Positions 15,248-24,431 of a stretch of 59,133 nt of DNA are shown in pieces. Position numbers and translations under genes: made by a program. The notes under the pieces are model-generated. The model was not told the DNA's origin and ran no database searches. It was given only the letters and a program-made list of their open reading frames with translations. The stretch covers positions 1 to 59,133 of the IMG/VR virus record IMGVR_UViG_3300037336_000152, one strand, 5' to 3'. How positions within the stretch are numbered: position 1 is the stretch's first letter; every line of letters begins with the position of its first letter. The stretch comes from a virus.

Positions 15248-15760
15248 ATGGAAAGCATCACAATAGTCAACACGAGTATCCGGCAGGACCAGGATGGCCG
15301 GTTCTGCCTTAACGATCTGCACCGCGCCGCTGTTGCCCAAGGCAAGGCGACGAAGCATCACCGCCCGGGCGAGTTTATGCGACGCGATGATACTAAGCGC
15401 CTGGTAACTGCCATAAAAAAGAGATGCGCGAATACCCGCATCACTCCTGTGGCAATTATTAAGGGCAACACCCCGGGCGTCACGCAGGGCACATTTGTGG
15501 CAAAGGCACTCGTTTATGCCTACGCCATGTGGATAGACGCCGACTTTCACTTGGACGTGATCGAGGCCTTTGACCGCGGGCAGCACGACCAGCGCAACCT
15601 CTGGCAGCAGATGCAATCCCTGATCGCCAAGGAAGTCCGATCACAAGTCCGCGCCTCGTTCGGCTCGCGCCTGATGCTGGACCGGAAGCGCGAGCTACCA
15701 AGCCTGCGCGATGAGCGAGCCTTGCTTGAGTCTGCCATCCAGCCATCGCTATTGAACTAA
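15248..15760 (+). CDS. KilA-N domain protein
   Basis: 170 residues from the ATG at 15248 (GGGGA upstream). Residues 1-105 match KilA-N: NTSIRQDQDGRFCLNDLHRAA, then KHHRPGEFMRR, TQGTFVAKALVYAYAMWIDADFHLDVIEAF. KilA-N binds DNA and occurs in phage antirepressors and toxic early proteins. The C-terminal ~55 residues are helical and basic. It lies alone between terminators, so it may be controlled separately. Confidence 0.85.
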   Translation: MESITIVNTSIRQDQDGRFCLNDLHRAAVAQGKATKHHRPGEFMRRDDTKRLVTAIKKRCANTRITPVAIIKGNTPGVTQGTFVAKALVYAYAMWIDADFHLDVIEAFDRGQHDQRNLWQQMQSLIAKEVRSQVRASFGSRLMLDRKRELPSLRDERALLESAIQPSLLN

Positions 15761-15771
15761 AGCCGAAAGCC

Positions 15772-15960
15772 ATGATGCACATCGACTACTACCGCGACCT
15801 GATCATCCGAGCAGTCGCAGAGGACGAAAGCATGCTCGATTCCATTGCATCTACGCTATTTGCTAGCACCGATGCGCTGTCAATCCTGCGCGCCAAAGGG
15901 TACGGGGTGCATGGAATGCAGATTGATGCCACGGCCCGCCTGGTGCCCGAGGCAGACTAA
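15772..15960 (+). CDS. Small protein after KilA-N
   Basis: 62 residues starting at tandem ATGs. One predicted helix (DLIIRAVAEDESMLDSIASTLF), then GYGVHGMQIDATARLVPE. Unrecognised. Confidence 0.5.
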   Translation: MMHIDYYRDLIIRAVAEDESMLDSIASTLFASTDALSILRAKGYGVHGMQIDATARLVPEAD

Positions 15961-15988
15961 GATCCCCTTCGTCGAGCAATCGGCGGTT

Positions 15989-16023
15989 GCCGCTGGCCGC
16001 ATTCGTGCGACAGCGGCTTTTTT
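15989..16023 (+). terminator. Intrinsic terminator
   Basis: GCCGCTG / CAGCGGC with a 15-base loop, followed by six T. Confidence 0.75.
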
Positions 16024-16037
16024 ATTCGAGGTATGAC

Positions 16038-16415
16038 ATGCTGATCAACCTATGGTGCGCGCTGTTCGGGCATGACTGGCAGGTCAATGGTGACGGGCCT
16101 TCGGACATCGGTTCTGAGCGCAACTGCAGGCGCTGCGGGCGTCACTGGCCCGCTATCGTATGGCCTCGCAGCCACGCCACGCCAGGCCAATCAGGCGACA
16201 TCAAGACCCAGGTGATCGCGGCCAGTGTTGGCGACACCATCGTTGTGACATACGAGGGCGCGCTGAGCGCGCATCAACTCGCCAAGGTAGTTGAGAACAT
16301 CAAGCGCTGTATGTCCAGTGGCGTAAAGGTGCTGGTGCTCGACAGTGGCGCCAAGCTCACGCATGTGAAGGTGACAACTGTGCGCCCGCGCCCGGTAATC
16401 CCTCAGCCTAAGTGA
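16038..16415 (+). CDS. Zinc-ribbon protein
   Basis: 125 residues, CGAGGT before the ATG. NLWCALFGHDWQVN and RNCRRCGRHW at residues 1-40 form a CxxC zinc knuckle of the type seen in phage DUF1660-like proteins. Residues 65-120 (AASVGDTIVVTYEG...VENIKRCMSSGVKVLVLDSGAKLTHV) look like a small alpha/beta domain. Role unknown. Confidence 0.6.
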   Translation: MLINLWCALFGHDWQVNGDGPSDIGSERNCRRCGRHWPAIVWPRSHATPGQSGDIKTQVIAASVGDTIVVTYEGALSAHQLAKVVENIKRCMSSGVKVLVLDSGAKLTHVKVTTVRPRPVIPQPK

Positions 16416-16441
16416 AGCTACAAACCCTAAAGAGCCGCACG

Positions 16442-16489
16442 ATGGATGATGCCAGCAGGGCCGCGGCAATGCTGGTCGAGAAGCAGTAA
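16442..16489 (+). CDS. Mini leader ORF
   Basis: 15 codons ending in TAA that overlaps the HNH start (TAATG). It may couple translation. It could equally be a chance frame. Confidence 0.3.
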   Translation: MDDASRAAAMLVEKQ

Positions 16490-16812
16490 TGGCCTGGTCG
16501 AAGCTGTCGCGCCAAGCGCGGGGATATGGCGCTGCATGGGACCGAGTCCGCAAGCTGGTCATGATCCGCGACTGCGGGCTGTGCCAGGTATGCGAGAGAG
16601 CGGGCAGGCTAGGCGTTGCCGCTCATGCGGTCGATCACATCGTAAGTAAGGCAAAGGCCGAGGCGATGAGGTGGAGCCAGGCGCGCATTGATGATCCGGT
16701 GAATCTTCAGGCAATTTGCGATCCCTGCCATTTGGTTAAGACTGAGGAAGAGCAGGGGAAGAAGCTCAAGCCGAGGGTGACGGTGGGGCCGGATGGCTGG
16801 CCTAGCACGTAG
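16489..16812 (+). CDS. HNH endonuclease next to terminase
   Basis: 107 residues. CQVCERAG, VDHIVSKA, DDPVNLQAICDPCHLVKT is a complete zinc-stabilised HNH site. HNH proteins beside P27-type terminases cooperate in cos-type cleavage and packaging in HK97-like phages, so a role in DNA packaging is likely. Confidence 0.88.
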   Translation: MAWSKLSRQARGYGAAWDRVRKLVMIRDCGLCQVCERAGRLGVAAHAVDHIVSKAKAEAMRWSQARIDDPVNLQAICDPCHLVKTEEEQGKKLKPRVTVGPDGWPST

Positions 16813-16854
16813 TGCTGCATGTTTATACAGTGCTCAGTTACAATACAAACAGCA

Positions 16855-16887
16855 AGGCCCGATCAGTGTTGACGCACTGCCGGGCCT
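16855..16887 (+). terminator. Strong hairpin after the HNH gene
   Basis: AGGCCCG / CGGGCCT with an inner CAGTG / CACTG, so the stem is extended; few T follow. Terminator or RNA-stability element. Confidence 0.55.
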
Positions 16888-16915
16888 CTAATTCATCCAC
16901 TATCTGAGGTAGCAA

Positions 16916-17911
16916 ATGACCTGCGCGAATTATACCGCCGTTACGCCAACATGCGCGTGCGGCAATCAACTCAAGCAAGCTGGACACGGACGGCCACGCA
17001 AGTACTGCGGACCGAAGTGCAAAGGGCGGCCGCAGCCCGCACCTAGAGCGACCAAGCAAAGAGCCCCGCAGAATTACAGCGCCGTTGGCGAAAGAGCGTT
17101 TGAGTGCGCACAGTGCAGCGCATCGTTCGCAGCCGACCACAAGCGTATGTACTGCACCGCATCATGCAAGTGGCGCGCACAGACGCTCAAGCGGTACCCT
17201 GGCGCGAGGATGATGTCTGACGTGCCGGCGAAAGACCGGGCGTGCAAGTGCGCTGGGTGCGGCAATGAATACAAGAACAAGCGCAATGGCGGCACAACTG
17301 GCGAGGGAAGCAAGTACTGCTCGCGGGAATGTGCGTTTGCTGATAATGCACAAGGCAAGCACGGCAACGTCAACCCAGATAAGCCGGGCGCATCAAGCCG
17401 CATATATGCGGGCTACTGCCTTTGCTGCGGCATCCCGTTTGTATCGCGCAGAGCTCGGTCGTTTTGTAGTTACGAATGCCATCCATCCAGAGAGTACGTC
17501 AGCATCGCTCCCGCAGCCAGGGAATGCGCCACTTGCGGGGCATCGTTTGTAGCGCCAAAGGCCAAGACAAGGCCAACAGATTTCTGTAGCGCCAGGTGCA
17601 AAGCGTCGGCAATTTCCAAGCAAAGGCGAATCCAGCGCAGCAGGAGGCGAGCCCTAACAAGAATGATGTCGGTTGAGAGTGTTGATCCATTTAAGGTATT
17701 CGACCGCGATAAGTGGAGGTGCCAACTGTGCGGCACAAAGACTCCAAGACTTAAGCGCGGAACATTCGATCACGACGCGCCAGAGTTGGACCACATTATC
17801 ACGCTGGCAGATGGCGGCGAGCATAGCTACAGAAATACCCAGTGCGCATGCAGGAAGTGCAATGGAGCGAAGTCCAGCCGATCAATGGGGCAACTTCTGA
17901 TGTTCGGATAG
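16916..17911 (+). CDS. Five zinc-ribbon repeats fused to an HNH nuclease
   Basis: 331 residues. Five tandem modules of the form C-x2-C...(Y/F)C-x3-C (around residues 13-36, 63-84, 108-139, 159-180, 200-227) precede a basic linker and an HNH domain (CQLCGTKTP, ELDHIITLADGGEH, NTQCACRKCNGAKSS). The ribbons probably bind DNA or RNA and target the nuclease. It is the second HNH gene within 1.5 kb of terminase; it could be a free-standing homing-like nuclease or part of packaging. AGGTAG precedes the ATG. Confidence 0.8.
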   Translation: MTCANYTAVTPTCACGNQLKQAGHGRPRKYCGPKCKGRPQPAPRATKQRAPQNYSAVGERAFECAQCSASFAADHKRMYCTASCKWRAQTLKRYPGARMMSDVPAKDRACKCAGCGNEYKNKRNGGTTGEGSKYCSRECAFADNAQGKHGNVNPDKPGASSRIYAGYCLCCGIPFVSRRARSFCSYECHPSREYVSIAPAARECATCGASFVAPKAKTRPTDFCSARCKASAISKQRRIQRSRRRALTRMMSVESVDPFKVFDRDKWRCQLCGTKTPRLKRGTFDHDAPELDHIITLADGGEHSYRNTQCACRKCNGAKSSRSMGQLLMFG

Positions 17912-18021
17912 TTGCACATGGGTAAGCCCCCTTATGTCTTTGGGGAACCAGCCGCGCAGGACCGCGCTTACCCACTATTTTCATAAACGTGGACAAAAAA
18001 AGTAAAAAGGCATTTTAGGAA

Positions 18022-18474
18022 ATGACACAACGCGGCAGAAAATCGGGGGCTATGAAAGAGGTCGCCGGTCTAGTCGCGCCTACGCGCGTTGACGAACGCC
18101 TCCGCGCGCCATTGCACCTAAGCGATGCGGAGCGCTCGGTCTGGGTAGAGGTAGTTAACGATCAGCCTGGAGGTGCATTCACGCCGACGCACTCGCCCCT
18201 GCTGGAAATGTACTGTCGGCACATTACGCAGGCTCGCATTCTTGCTGATGAGCTTATCAATTTTGAGCGCGCATGGCTTGCTGATAGTGACGGGCTGAAA
18301 CGATACGACCGCCTGCTGGCGATGTCCGAGCGCGAGAGCCGGGCCGCGTCGTCACTGGCCACCAGGCTAAGGATTACGCGCCAGGCTGTTGAGCATCCGA
18401 CGACTGTGGGTCGCAGCCTGAAGAACCAAGCGAAGGGACGCAAGCCGTGGGAACTCGCGCTGAACGAAAGCTAA
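18022..18474 (+). CDS. Terminase small subunit (P27 family)
   Basis: 150 residues. APLHLSDAERSVWVEVVND, PLLEMYCRHITQARILADEL and HPTTVGRSLKNQ are typical of P27-type small terminases, which recognise the packaging site and recruit the large subunit. It overlaps the large subunit gene by 28 bp. Confidence 0.85.
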   Translation: MTQRGRKSGAMKEVAGLVAPTRVDERLRAPLHLSDAERSVWVEVVNDQPGGAFTPTHSPLLEMYCRHITQARILADELINFERAWLADSDGLKRYDRLLAMSERESRAASSLATRLRITRQAVEHPTTVGRSLKNQAKGRKPWELALNES

Positions 18475-20018
18475 GCCGAGGCGAGCGCAATATTGCGTGG
18501 GTCGAAGATCATTGCCGCATTCCAGAGGGTCGGCTGGTCGGAAGGCCGGTCAAGCTAACCAAGCATCAGCGGCGATGGATTTGCAGAATTTACGATTCCC
18601 CGACTCGCGTATTCATTCTGACGATGGCTCGGAAGAATGCCAAGACTGCACTATCGTCATTTCTTTTACTCCTGCACCTGTGCGGGCCGGAAGCGAAGCC
18701 GAACAGCCAGCTTTATAGCGCGGCACAATCGCGCGACCAGGCATCAATCCTGTTCGCACTCGCGGCCAAAGTTGTAAGGATGTCGCCAAGTCTGTCGGAG
18801 TATGTGGGCATTCGAGACACCGCAAAGCAACTCTATTGCGACGAACTCGGGACGCTATACCGCGCGCTGAGCGCTGATGCATCTACAGCATACGGGCTTA
18901 GCCCGGCCTTTGTTGTGCATGATGAACTTGGACAGGTCAAGGGGCCGCGATCCGAACTATATGAGGCGCTGGAGACTGCAAGCTCCGCGCAAGAGTCGCC
19001 CCTGTCAATCGTGATCTCGACGCAAGCACCGACCGATGCCGACTTGCTGAGCCTCCTGATTGACGATGGCCTGACCGGAGCTGATCCGCGCATCAAGGTC
19101 GAGCTATATACCGCGCCACTTGATTCGGACCCATTCAGCGAAGAGTCGATCAGAGCGGCAAATCCGCACTTTGATGACTTCATGAACAAGGAAGAGGTTC
19201 TTAGGCAGGCGTCGGATGCGAAGCGAATGCCGAGCGCCGAGGCCGGCTACCGGAACCTGATCCTAAATCAGCGCGTCGAGTCGCGAAGCCCATTTGTCAC
19301 GCGCTCGGTATGGCAGGAGAACGGCGCAGCGCCGCGAGAACTTGAGGATGGCGCGGAAGTATTCGGAGGGCTTGACCTGTCTAGCGTTTCTGACCTAACT
19401 GCGCTGACGCTCATTTCTGAGAGCAAGGAGCCGATTGGGCGCAAATACGTAGACGGGCGACTTGATTCTGATGTTAAACCGTGGGATGTCTACCCGACAT
19501 TTTGGCTTCCAGAAAACGGACTAGCCGAAAAGTCGCGCGCCGACAGGGTGCCTTACGACCTATGGCAGCAACAAGGCTTTCTCATGACAACGCCAGGCGC
19601 GTCGATCGAATACGAGTTCATCGCAGCGCATCTGCGCGAGGTATTCGACCGCTACAACGTGCGAGCGCTGGCGTTTGATAGGTACAACATGAAATTTTTA
19701 AAGCCGTGGCTGGAGCGCGCCGGGTTCACAGGGGACGAACTATCCAGGTTCATAGAGTGGGGACAAGGCTTTGTGGGGATGTCGCCGGCAATCAGGGAAT
19801 TTGAATCACTTCTCTTGGCGCGAAAGTTGCGACACGGGAATCACCCAGTGCTGGCTATGTGCGCCAGTAACGCGACAGTCGTTAAAGACCCTGCCGAGAA
19901 CCGCAAGTTCGTCAAGGGCAAGGCAACGGGGCGCATTGACGGAATGGTGGCGCTGGCGATGAGCGTCGGCGTGATGCCGCAAGCGCCATCATCTGAAACA
20001 AAATCATTCTGGGAATAA
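18447..20018 (+). CDS. Terminase large subunit
   Basis: 523 residues from a GTG with AAGGGA upstream. The ATPase has a deviant Walker A ARKNAKT (61-67), usual for this HK97/P27 branch, and Walker B AFVVHDELG (154-162). The nuclease half begins with GGLDLSSVSDLTAL and ends with DGMVALAMSVG, supplying metal-binding acidic residues. It drives DNA into proheads and cuts it. Confidence 0.95.
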   Translation: MGTRAERKLSRGERNIAWVEDHCRIPEGRLVGRPVKLTKHQRRWICRIYDSPTRVFILTMARKNAKTALSSFLLLLHLCGPEAKPNSQLYSAAQSRDQASILFALAAKVVRMSPSLSEYVGIRDTAKQLYCDELGTLYRALSADASTAYGLSPAFVVHDELGQVKGPRSELYEALETASSAQESPLSIVISTQAPTDADLLSLLIDDGLTGADPRIKVELYTAPLDSDPFSEESIRAANPHFDDFMNKEEVLRQASDAKRMPSAEAGYRNLILNQRVESRSPFVTRSVWQENGAAPRELEDGAEVFGGLDLSSVSDLTALTLISESKEPIGRKYVDGRLDSDVKPWDVYPTFWLPENGLAEKSRADRVPYDLWQQQGFLMTTPGASIEYEFIAAHLREVFDRYNVRALAFDRYNMKFLKPWLERAGFTGDELSRFIEWGQGFVGMSPAIREFESLLLARKLRHGNHPVLAMCASNATVVKDPAENRKFVKGKATGRIDGMVALAMSVGVMPQAPSSETKSFWE

Positions 20019-20019
20019 C

Positions 20020-20178
20020 ATGCAAAAATTCATATCCGCCTTGCCTGACGTGCTGATCGTCGCGGGCGTGAGCGCAATTTCGTATGGCGCCTGGCTCGTA
20101 CATCCTGCTGCCGGCTTCATTATCGGCGGCATGCTCGCGTCGGGTCTTGGCGCTCTTGCATCTCAACGGGCCCAATAA
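20020..20178 (+). CDS. Small two-helix membrane protein
   Basis: 52 residues, beginning two bases after the terminase stop and sharing TAATG with portal. Two hydrophobic segments (VLIVAGVSAISYGAWL and AGFIIGGMLASGLGAL). Function unknown; similar mini proteins lie before portal in HK97-like phages. Confidence 0.65.
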   Translation: MQKFISALPDVLIVAGVSAISYGAWLVHPAAGFIIGGMLASGLGALASQRAQ

Positions 20179-21398
20179 TGTCGTTCTTCGTGCCTGAGCG
20201 CAAAGCCGCTTCTATTTCCGGCGAACTCCAGGAGTTTTTTAGTTCGCGCTTGTCGATGACGGGCAAGTCAGTGACGGTCGATAGTGCGCTGCAGGTATCC
20301 TCGGTATTCGCGTGCCTGCGCGTACTGGGCGAGGGCGTGGCCCAGGTGCCTCTGAAGTTGATTCGCGAAGGCAAGGACGGTCGCACACGCCTAGCGGCCC
20401 GAGAGCACCCGCTTTATGACGTGCTCGCGTACCGGCCGAACCCATGGCAGACCTCGTTCGAGTTCCGCGAGACGATGATTTGGCACGCCGGACTGGCTGG
20501 CAATTTTTACGCATTCAAAAATATCGTCAACGGCAAGATCAAAGATCTCATTCCGTTCGAATCTGGATGCGTCACGACGCAGCGCGACGAGCGCACCGGA
20601 GTGCTGAGTTACGACGTCTCGCTGCCATCGGGCGAATACAAAACATTCCCGGCCAGCGCGATCTGGCATGTGCGCGGCCCCAGCTGGAATTCCTGGATGG
20701 GCCTTGACTGCATGACGCTCGCCCGCGAGTCGATCGGCCTGGCCATGGCAACTGAAGAACAGCACGCGCGCATGCACAAAAACGGCGTGCAGGCATCCGG
20801 CGTGTATTCCGTCGAAGGCACACTGGATAACGCACAAAGCGAGAAATTACGCGGCTGGATCGAGAAAAACTCGGCCGGATTGGTCAATGCCGGGCGCCCG
20901 ATCGTGCTTGATCGCGCCGCAAAGTGGGTTAGCACTGCCATGACCGGTGTCGATTCGCAGCATTTGGAGACCCGAAAGCACCAAATCATCGAGATCTGCC
21001 GTCATTTTCGCGTGAATCCAATCATGATTTACGGCGACGACAAGCTCTCAACATACGCTGGGTCGGAGCAAAATTTTCTGAGTCATGTCGTCCACACCTT
21101 GAGCCCGTGGTATCAGCGCCTCGAGCAGTCCATGGACGTCAACTTGCTGACAAAAAAAGACCGGGAAGAGGGGCTTTACACTCAATTTGTCGAAGAAGGC
21201 CTGCTTCGCGGCGACTCGAAATCGACCGCTGAGTTTTTGACCAAGCTCAGCACGAACGGGATCATGACGCGCAACGAAGCGCGCGCCAAGCTCGACCTAA
21301 ATCCAATCGAAGGGCTCGATGAGCCGCTGACCCCCGCGAACATGATCATCGGCGCAGAACCAGCCGCCGCAGATCCCGCACAAGGAGTAACCGCATGA
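20178..21398 (+). CDS. Portal protein, HK97 family
   Basis: 406 residues. ALQVSSVFACLRVLGEGVAQVPLKL, HPLYDVLAYRPNPWQTSFEF and GNFYAFKN are diagnostic for HK97-type portals; the C-terminal wing ends GLDEPLTPANMI. It forms the dodecameric DNA channel at the head vertex. Overlaps the protease gene by four bases. Confidence 0.95.
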   Translation: MSFFVPERKAASISGELQEFFSSRLSMTGKSVTVDSALQVSSVFACLRVLGEGVAQVPLKLIREGKDGRTRLAAREHPLYDVLAYRPNPWQTSFEFRETMIWHAGLAGNFYAFKNIVNGKIKDLIPFESGCVTTQRDERTGVLSYDVSLPSGEYKTFPASAIWHVRGPSWNSWMGLDCMTLARESIGLAMATEEQHARMHKNGVQASGVYSVEGTLDNAQSEKLRGWIEKNSAGLVNAGRPIVLDRAAKWVSTAMTGVDSQHLETRKHQIIEICRHFRVNPIMIYGDDKLSTYAGSEQNFLSHVVHTLSPWYQRLEQSMDVNLLTKKDREEGLYTQFVEEGLLRGDSKSTAEFLTKLSTNGIMTRNEARAKLDLNPIEGLDEPLTPANMIIGAEPAAADPAQGVTA

Positions 21399-22045
21399 CC
21401 ACAAAAACGCTCGACTTTTCCTGTGAGTTGAAGGCATCCAAGGATGACGGCTCTTTCGAGGGCTACGGCTCCGTATTCAACATCACAGACCAGGGCGGCG
21501 ATGTGGTTGTGCCGGGCGCCTTTGTCGAAAGCCTGGCCAGCCAGAAAGCCACCGGGCGCATGCCCGCAATGCTCTGGCAGCATCGTCAGGCCGAGCCGAT
21601 TGGCGTCTACACCAGCATGGAAGAAGATGCGATCGGGCTTAAAGTCTCCGGCCAGCTTGCGCTGAAGACCTCGCGCGGCGCCGAGGCCTACGAGTTGATG
21701 AAAATGGGCGCCTTGTCCGGCATGTCGATTGGCTACCGCTCGCGCGATGATAGCTACGACCGCGTGACTGGCGTTCGGACACTGAAAAAGCTCGATCTGA
21801 TCGAGTTAAGCCTGGTCACGTTCCCGATGAACGATGCTTCGCGCGTCGCGTCGGTGAAAAGTATCGAAACCCTCACCAATATTCGCGATGCGGAGGAATT
21901 CCTGAGAGAGTCAGGGCTTTCACGCAGCGCAGCCGTGGCGTTTATCGCCAGGGTTAAGTGCCTCGGACAGAGCGATTCTGATGGGGGTGACATGCAGCAA
22001 ATCGTTTCGGCATTGAAGCGTCGAGACGCTTATCTGGCCGCATAA
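21395..22045 (+). CDS. Prohead protease, HK97 family (S78)
   Basis: 216 residues. Core FEGYGSVFNITDQGGDVVVPGAF, catalytic His in MLWQHRQAEPIG, catalytic Ser in MGALSGMSIGY, then LIELSLVTFPMND. It cleaves the scaffold part of the capsid protein during maturation. The C-terminal ~50 residues are an extra helical tail. Confidence 0.95.
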   Translation: MTTKTLDFSCELKASKDDGSFEGYGSVFNITDQGGDVVVPGAFVESLASQKATGRMPAMLWQHRQAEPIGVYTSMEEDAIGLKVSGQLALKTSRGAEAYELMKMGALSGMSIGYRSRDDSYDRVTGVRTLKKLDLIELSLVTFPMNDASRVASVKSIETLTNIRDAEEFLRESGLSRSAAVAFIARVKCLGQSDSDGGDMQQIVSALKRRDAYLAA

Positions 22046-22071
22046 GCCAAAAATCAACCACCCCCCCCGAG

Positions 22072-22093
22072 CCGGCATATAGCCGGTTTTTTT
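22072..22093 (+). terminator. Hairpin with T-run between protease and capsid
   Basis: CCGGC-atata-GCCGG followed by seven T; an eight-C run lies just before. It may adjust the ratio of protease to capsid transcripts. Confidence 0.65.
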
Positions 22094-22112
22094 ACGCCCA
22101 AAGGAAAATATC

Positions 22113-23393
22113 ATGTCGGATCTCGCAGAAGTAAAAAGCATCATCGAAACCCAAGGCCGCGCCTGGGAAGAGTTCAAAAAGACCAATGACGAACTGGTCA
22201 AAGCCAAGGCTGACGGTAAATCTGTTGGCGATCTGGAAGCCAAGCTGACCGCAATCGAGTCGAAGGGCCTGGCATCGGGCGAAGCGCTGAGCGCCAAGCT
22301 GGTTGCCGCAGAAGCCGAAGTCAAGCAGGCCAAACTGGCTGCTGAAGAAGCCAAGACCGCCGTCGAAGAACTGGAAGCGAAGTGGAACCGCGAAGGCCTG
22401 TTCGCAAAAGGCGGCGCCAAGAAAGCGGATCACAACGCCTGGGCGCGGGCAGTTGTCGGCGCCCATACCCAGGGCGTCGCCAACCTGACCTCTGACCAGC
22501 AGAAGGCTCTGGCGGCTGTCGAGGCTGAATACAAAGCGCTGGGCATCAGCAACGACACCACGGGCGGCTATTTGGCCCCTGCGGAATTCGTCCGCGAGAT
22601 CATCAAGGGCGTCACCGAGATGAGCTCGGCCCGTCAACTGGCCCGCGTTCGCCAGACTGGCAGCAAGTCGATCATGCTGCCAAAGCGCACCGGCCAGTTT
22701 GCTGCACAGTGGACCGCCGACCAAGGAGCCCGCTCCGAAACGGCCGGCCTGGCATGGGGCATGCTGGAAATTCACGCGCATGAAATGTATGCGCTGGTCG
22801 ACATCTCCCAGCAGAACCTGGAGGACAGCGCGTTCAACCTGGAATCGGAAATCAGCTTTGAGGCCACGGAGCAATTCGCTGTTGCTGAAGGCGCCGCCTT
22901 CGTCAACGGTTCCGGCGTCGGCCAGCCCGAAGGCTTCATGACCAATGCCGACGTTGGCTTTACCGTGTCGGGCAGCGCCGCTACCGTTACTTCGGATGGC
23001 TTGCTGGCACTCAAGCATGCCATCAAGACCGCCTACGCACGCAATGCTCAATGGGCGATGAATCGCACCACTCTGGGCAGCGTTCGCCGCCTGAAGACCA
23101 CCGGTGGCGATTACGTGTGGATTCCTGGCATCGCCGCCGGCAAGCCGAACACCATCGATGGCGATCCGTACGCTGAAGTGCCTGATATGCCAGTCGAGGC
23201 AGCCAATGCATTCCCTGTTGCGTACGGCGATTTTGCTCGCGCCTACTCGCTGGTTGATCGCGTCGCAATGAGCATGCTGCGCGACCCATTCACGCAGGCG
23301 ACCAGCGGCAATATCCGGTTCCTGTTCCGTCGCCGGCTGGGCGGCATGGTCGTGTTGCCGGAAGCGATCCGCAAGCTGAAGTGCTCGGCCTAA
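22113..23393 (+). CDS. Major capsid protein, HK97 fold
   Basis: 426 residues. Residues 1-~110 are a charged coiled-coil delta domain (scaffold). Then comes the mature HK97-fold part beginning near NDTTGGYLAPAEF, with ITEMSSARQLARV-like VTEMSSARQLARV, and ending GDFARAYSLVDRVAMSMLRDPFTQ and RRLGGMVVLPEAIRKL. Preceded by AAAGGAAA. Confidence 0.95.
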   Translation: MSDLAEVKSIIETQGRAWEEFKKTNDELVKAKADGKSVGDLEAKLTAIESKGLASGEALSAKLVAAEAEVKQAKLAAEEAKTAVEELEAKWNREGLFAKGGAKKADHNAWARAVVGAHTQGVANLTSDQQKALAAVEAEYKALGISNDTTGGYLAPAEFVREIIKGVTEMSSARQLARVRQTGSKSIMLPKRTGQFAAQWTADQGARSETAGLAWGMLEIHAHEMYALVDISQQNLEDSAFNLESEISFEATEQFAVAEGAAFVNGSGVGQPEGFMTNADVGFTVSGSAATVTSDGLLALKHAIKTAYARNAQWAMNRTTLGSVRRLKTTGGDYVWIPGIAAGKPNTIDGDPYAEVPDMPVEAANAFPVAYGDFARAYSLVDRVAMSMLRDPFTQATSGNIRFLFRRRLGGMVVLPEAIRKLKCSA

Positions 23394-23405
23394 TCATCGG
23401 CTAAA

Positions 23406-23421
23406 CCCCGCTCGAGCGGGG
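23406..23421. terminator. Perfect 16-bp palindrome after capsid
   Basis: CCCCGCTCGAGCGGGG, in the 56-bp gap after the capsid gene. No T-run follows, so it is more likely an mRNA-stabilising or processing hairpin than a terminator. Confidence 0.5.
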
Positions 23422-23449
23422 ATTCCCAACCAAATCAAAGGAGTATTTC

Positions 23450-23872
23450 ATGCAAGATCTTCACAATAATATCGCGATCAAACGCGCCATCAGCCCGGTT
23501 TCGGTCGCAGACAACACCGCGCAAGTCTCGCAAATCATCGACATGCTTGGTTACAACTCACTTGAATTCGTCATTGCGACAGGCTCGATTGCCGATGTGG
23601 ACGCCACATTTACTGTTCTGGTAGAGGACGGCGCCGTTTCGAATCTGTCGGATGCCGCTGCGGTTGCCGACACGTTCCTGCTCGGGACCGAAGTTCTCGC
23701 CGCATTCACGTTTGCCGACGACGACAAGTGCCGGAAGATCGGCTACACCGGCAGCAAGCGATATGTTCGCCTGACCATCACGCCAGGCGGTAATGCGTCC
23801 GCTGCGCTGCTGTCGGCCGTCGCCATCCTGGGCAATCCAGGCAGCGCCCCTACCGCCAATCCACCAGTATAA
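23450..23872 (+). CDS. Putative head decoration/structural protein
   Basis: 140 residues, AAAGGAG before the ATG. Beta-rich (LEFVIATGSIADVDATFTVLVEDG, KRYVRLTITPGGNASAALLSAVAILG). This pattern is widespread in head modules, directly after capsid. Probably a virion surface protein. Confidence 0.65.
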   Translation: MQDLHNNIAIKRAISPVSVADNTAQVSQIIDMLGYNSLEFVIATGSIADVDATFTVLVEDGAVSNLSDAAAVADTFLLGTEVLAAFTFADDDKCRKIGYTGSKRYVRLTITPGGNASAALLSAVAILGNPGSAPTANPPV

Positions 23873-23916
23873 CCGCGACATGAGGCGGCCCCGGTCGCCT
23901 CCAAAGGATTATCCCC

Positions 23917-24180
23917 ATGAAAATTATCATGATGGTCTCTGAGCGAGGCTCGATTGACGGCATCAGGTCGGCAATGTACGTCGCCGGATCTGAATATAAC
24001 CTGTCGGATTCGCCCGGCGCGGTTGCGCTAGCAGAGGCATTCATCGGCGCTGGTATGGCCGAAGAAGTCCATTCGCGCACTATCGAAACCAAGGTTACAG
24101 ATCCAGATCTTGAGGTCGGCCAACTGGTTGAGCTTGCATTCGAATCCAAGCCAGGCGCAAAGCCGGGCAGGAAAAAATGA
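23917..24180 (+). CDS. Unrecognised head-module protein
   Basis: 87 residues: MKIIMMVSERGSIDGI..., basic tail GAKPGRKK. Small proteins with a KxxGSxDG...G..Y-like start often precede head-tail connectors; role unknown. Confidence 0.6.
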   Translation: MKIIMMVSERGSIDGIRSAMYVAGSEYNLSDSPGAVALAEAFIGAGMAEEVHSRTIETKVTDPDLEVGQLVELAFESKPGAKPGRKK

Positions 24181-24428
24181 CCAACTGCCTCCTTTTCGCC
24201 CTCGCGCTGTACTGGCGCCGAAGGGCTAAAGGAGCGCGCTGCTACATCAGCATCAGGAAATCCGACGCGGGCCCGTTCCCGCATTTCCTAGTATTCGAAT
24301 ACCGGCGCGGCATGTTCCGCGCGATCAGTTACAAGCCGATCAATCCGCGTCACAAGACCTGCCCGCCGCCCGTATTCAAGGGCCGGGCAAGTTGGGGCGA
24401 TGCACCGAACAATTCACACAAGAGGTAA
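24177..24428 (+). CDS. Small basic protein
   Basis: 83 residues, coupled by ATGA. An N-terminal hydrophobic stretch (CLLFALALYW) is followed by basic, aromatic sequence (HFLVFEYRRGMFRAISYKP). Unrecognised. Confidence 0.55.
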   Translation: MTNCLLFALALYWRRRAKGARCYISIRKSDAGPFPHFLVFEYRRGMFRAISYKPINPRHKTCPPPVFKGRASWGDAPNNSHKR

Positions 24429-24431
24429 TTT

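Noticed and set aside
22092-23051. Leftward open frame inside the capsid gene
   Set aside because: Antisense shadow of a clear HK97 capsid gene.
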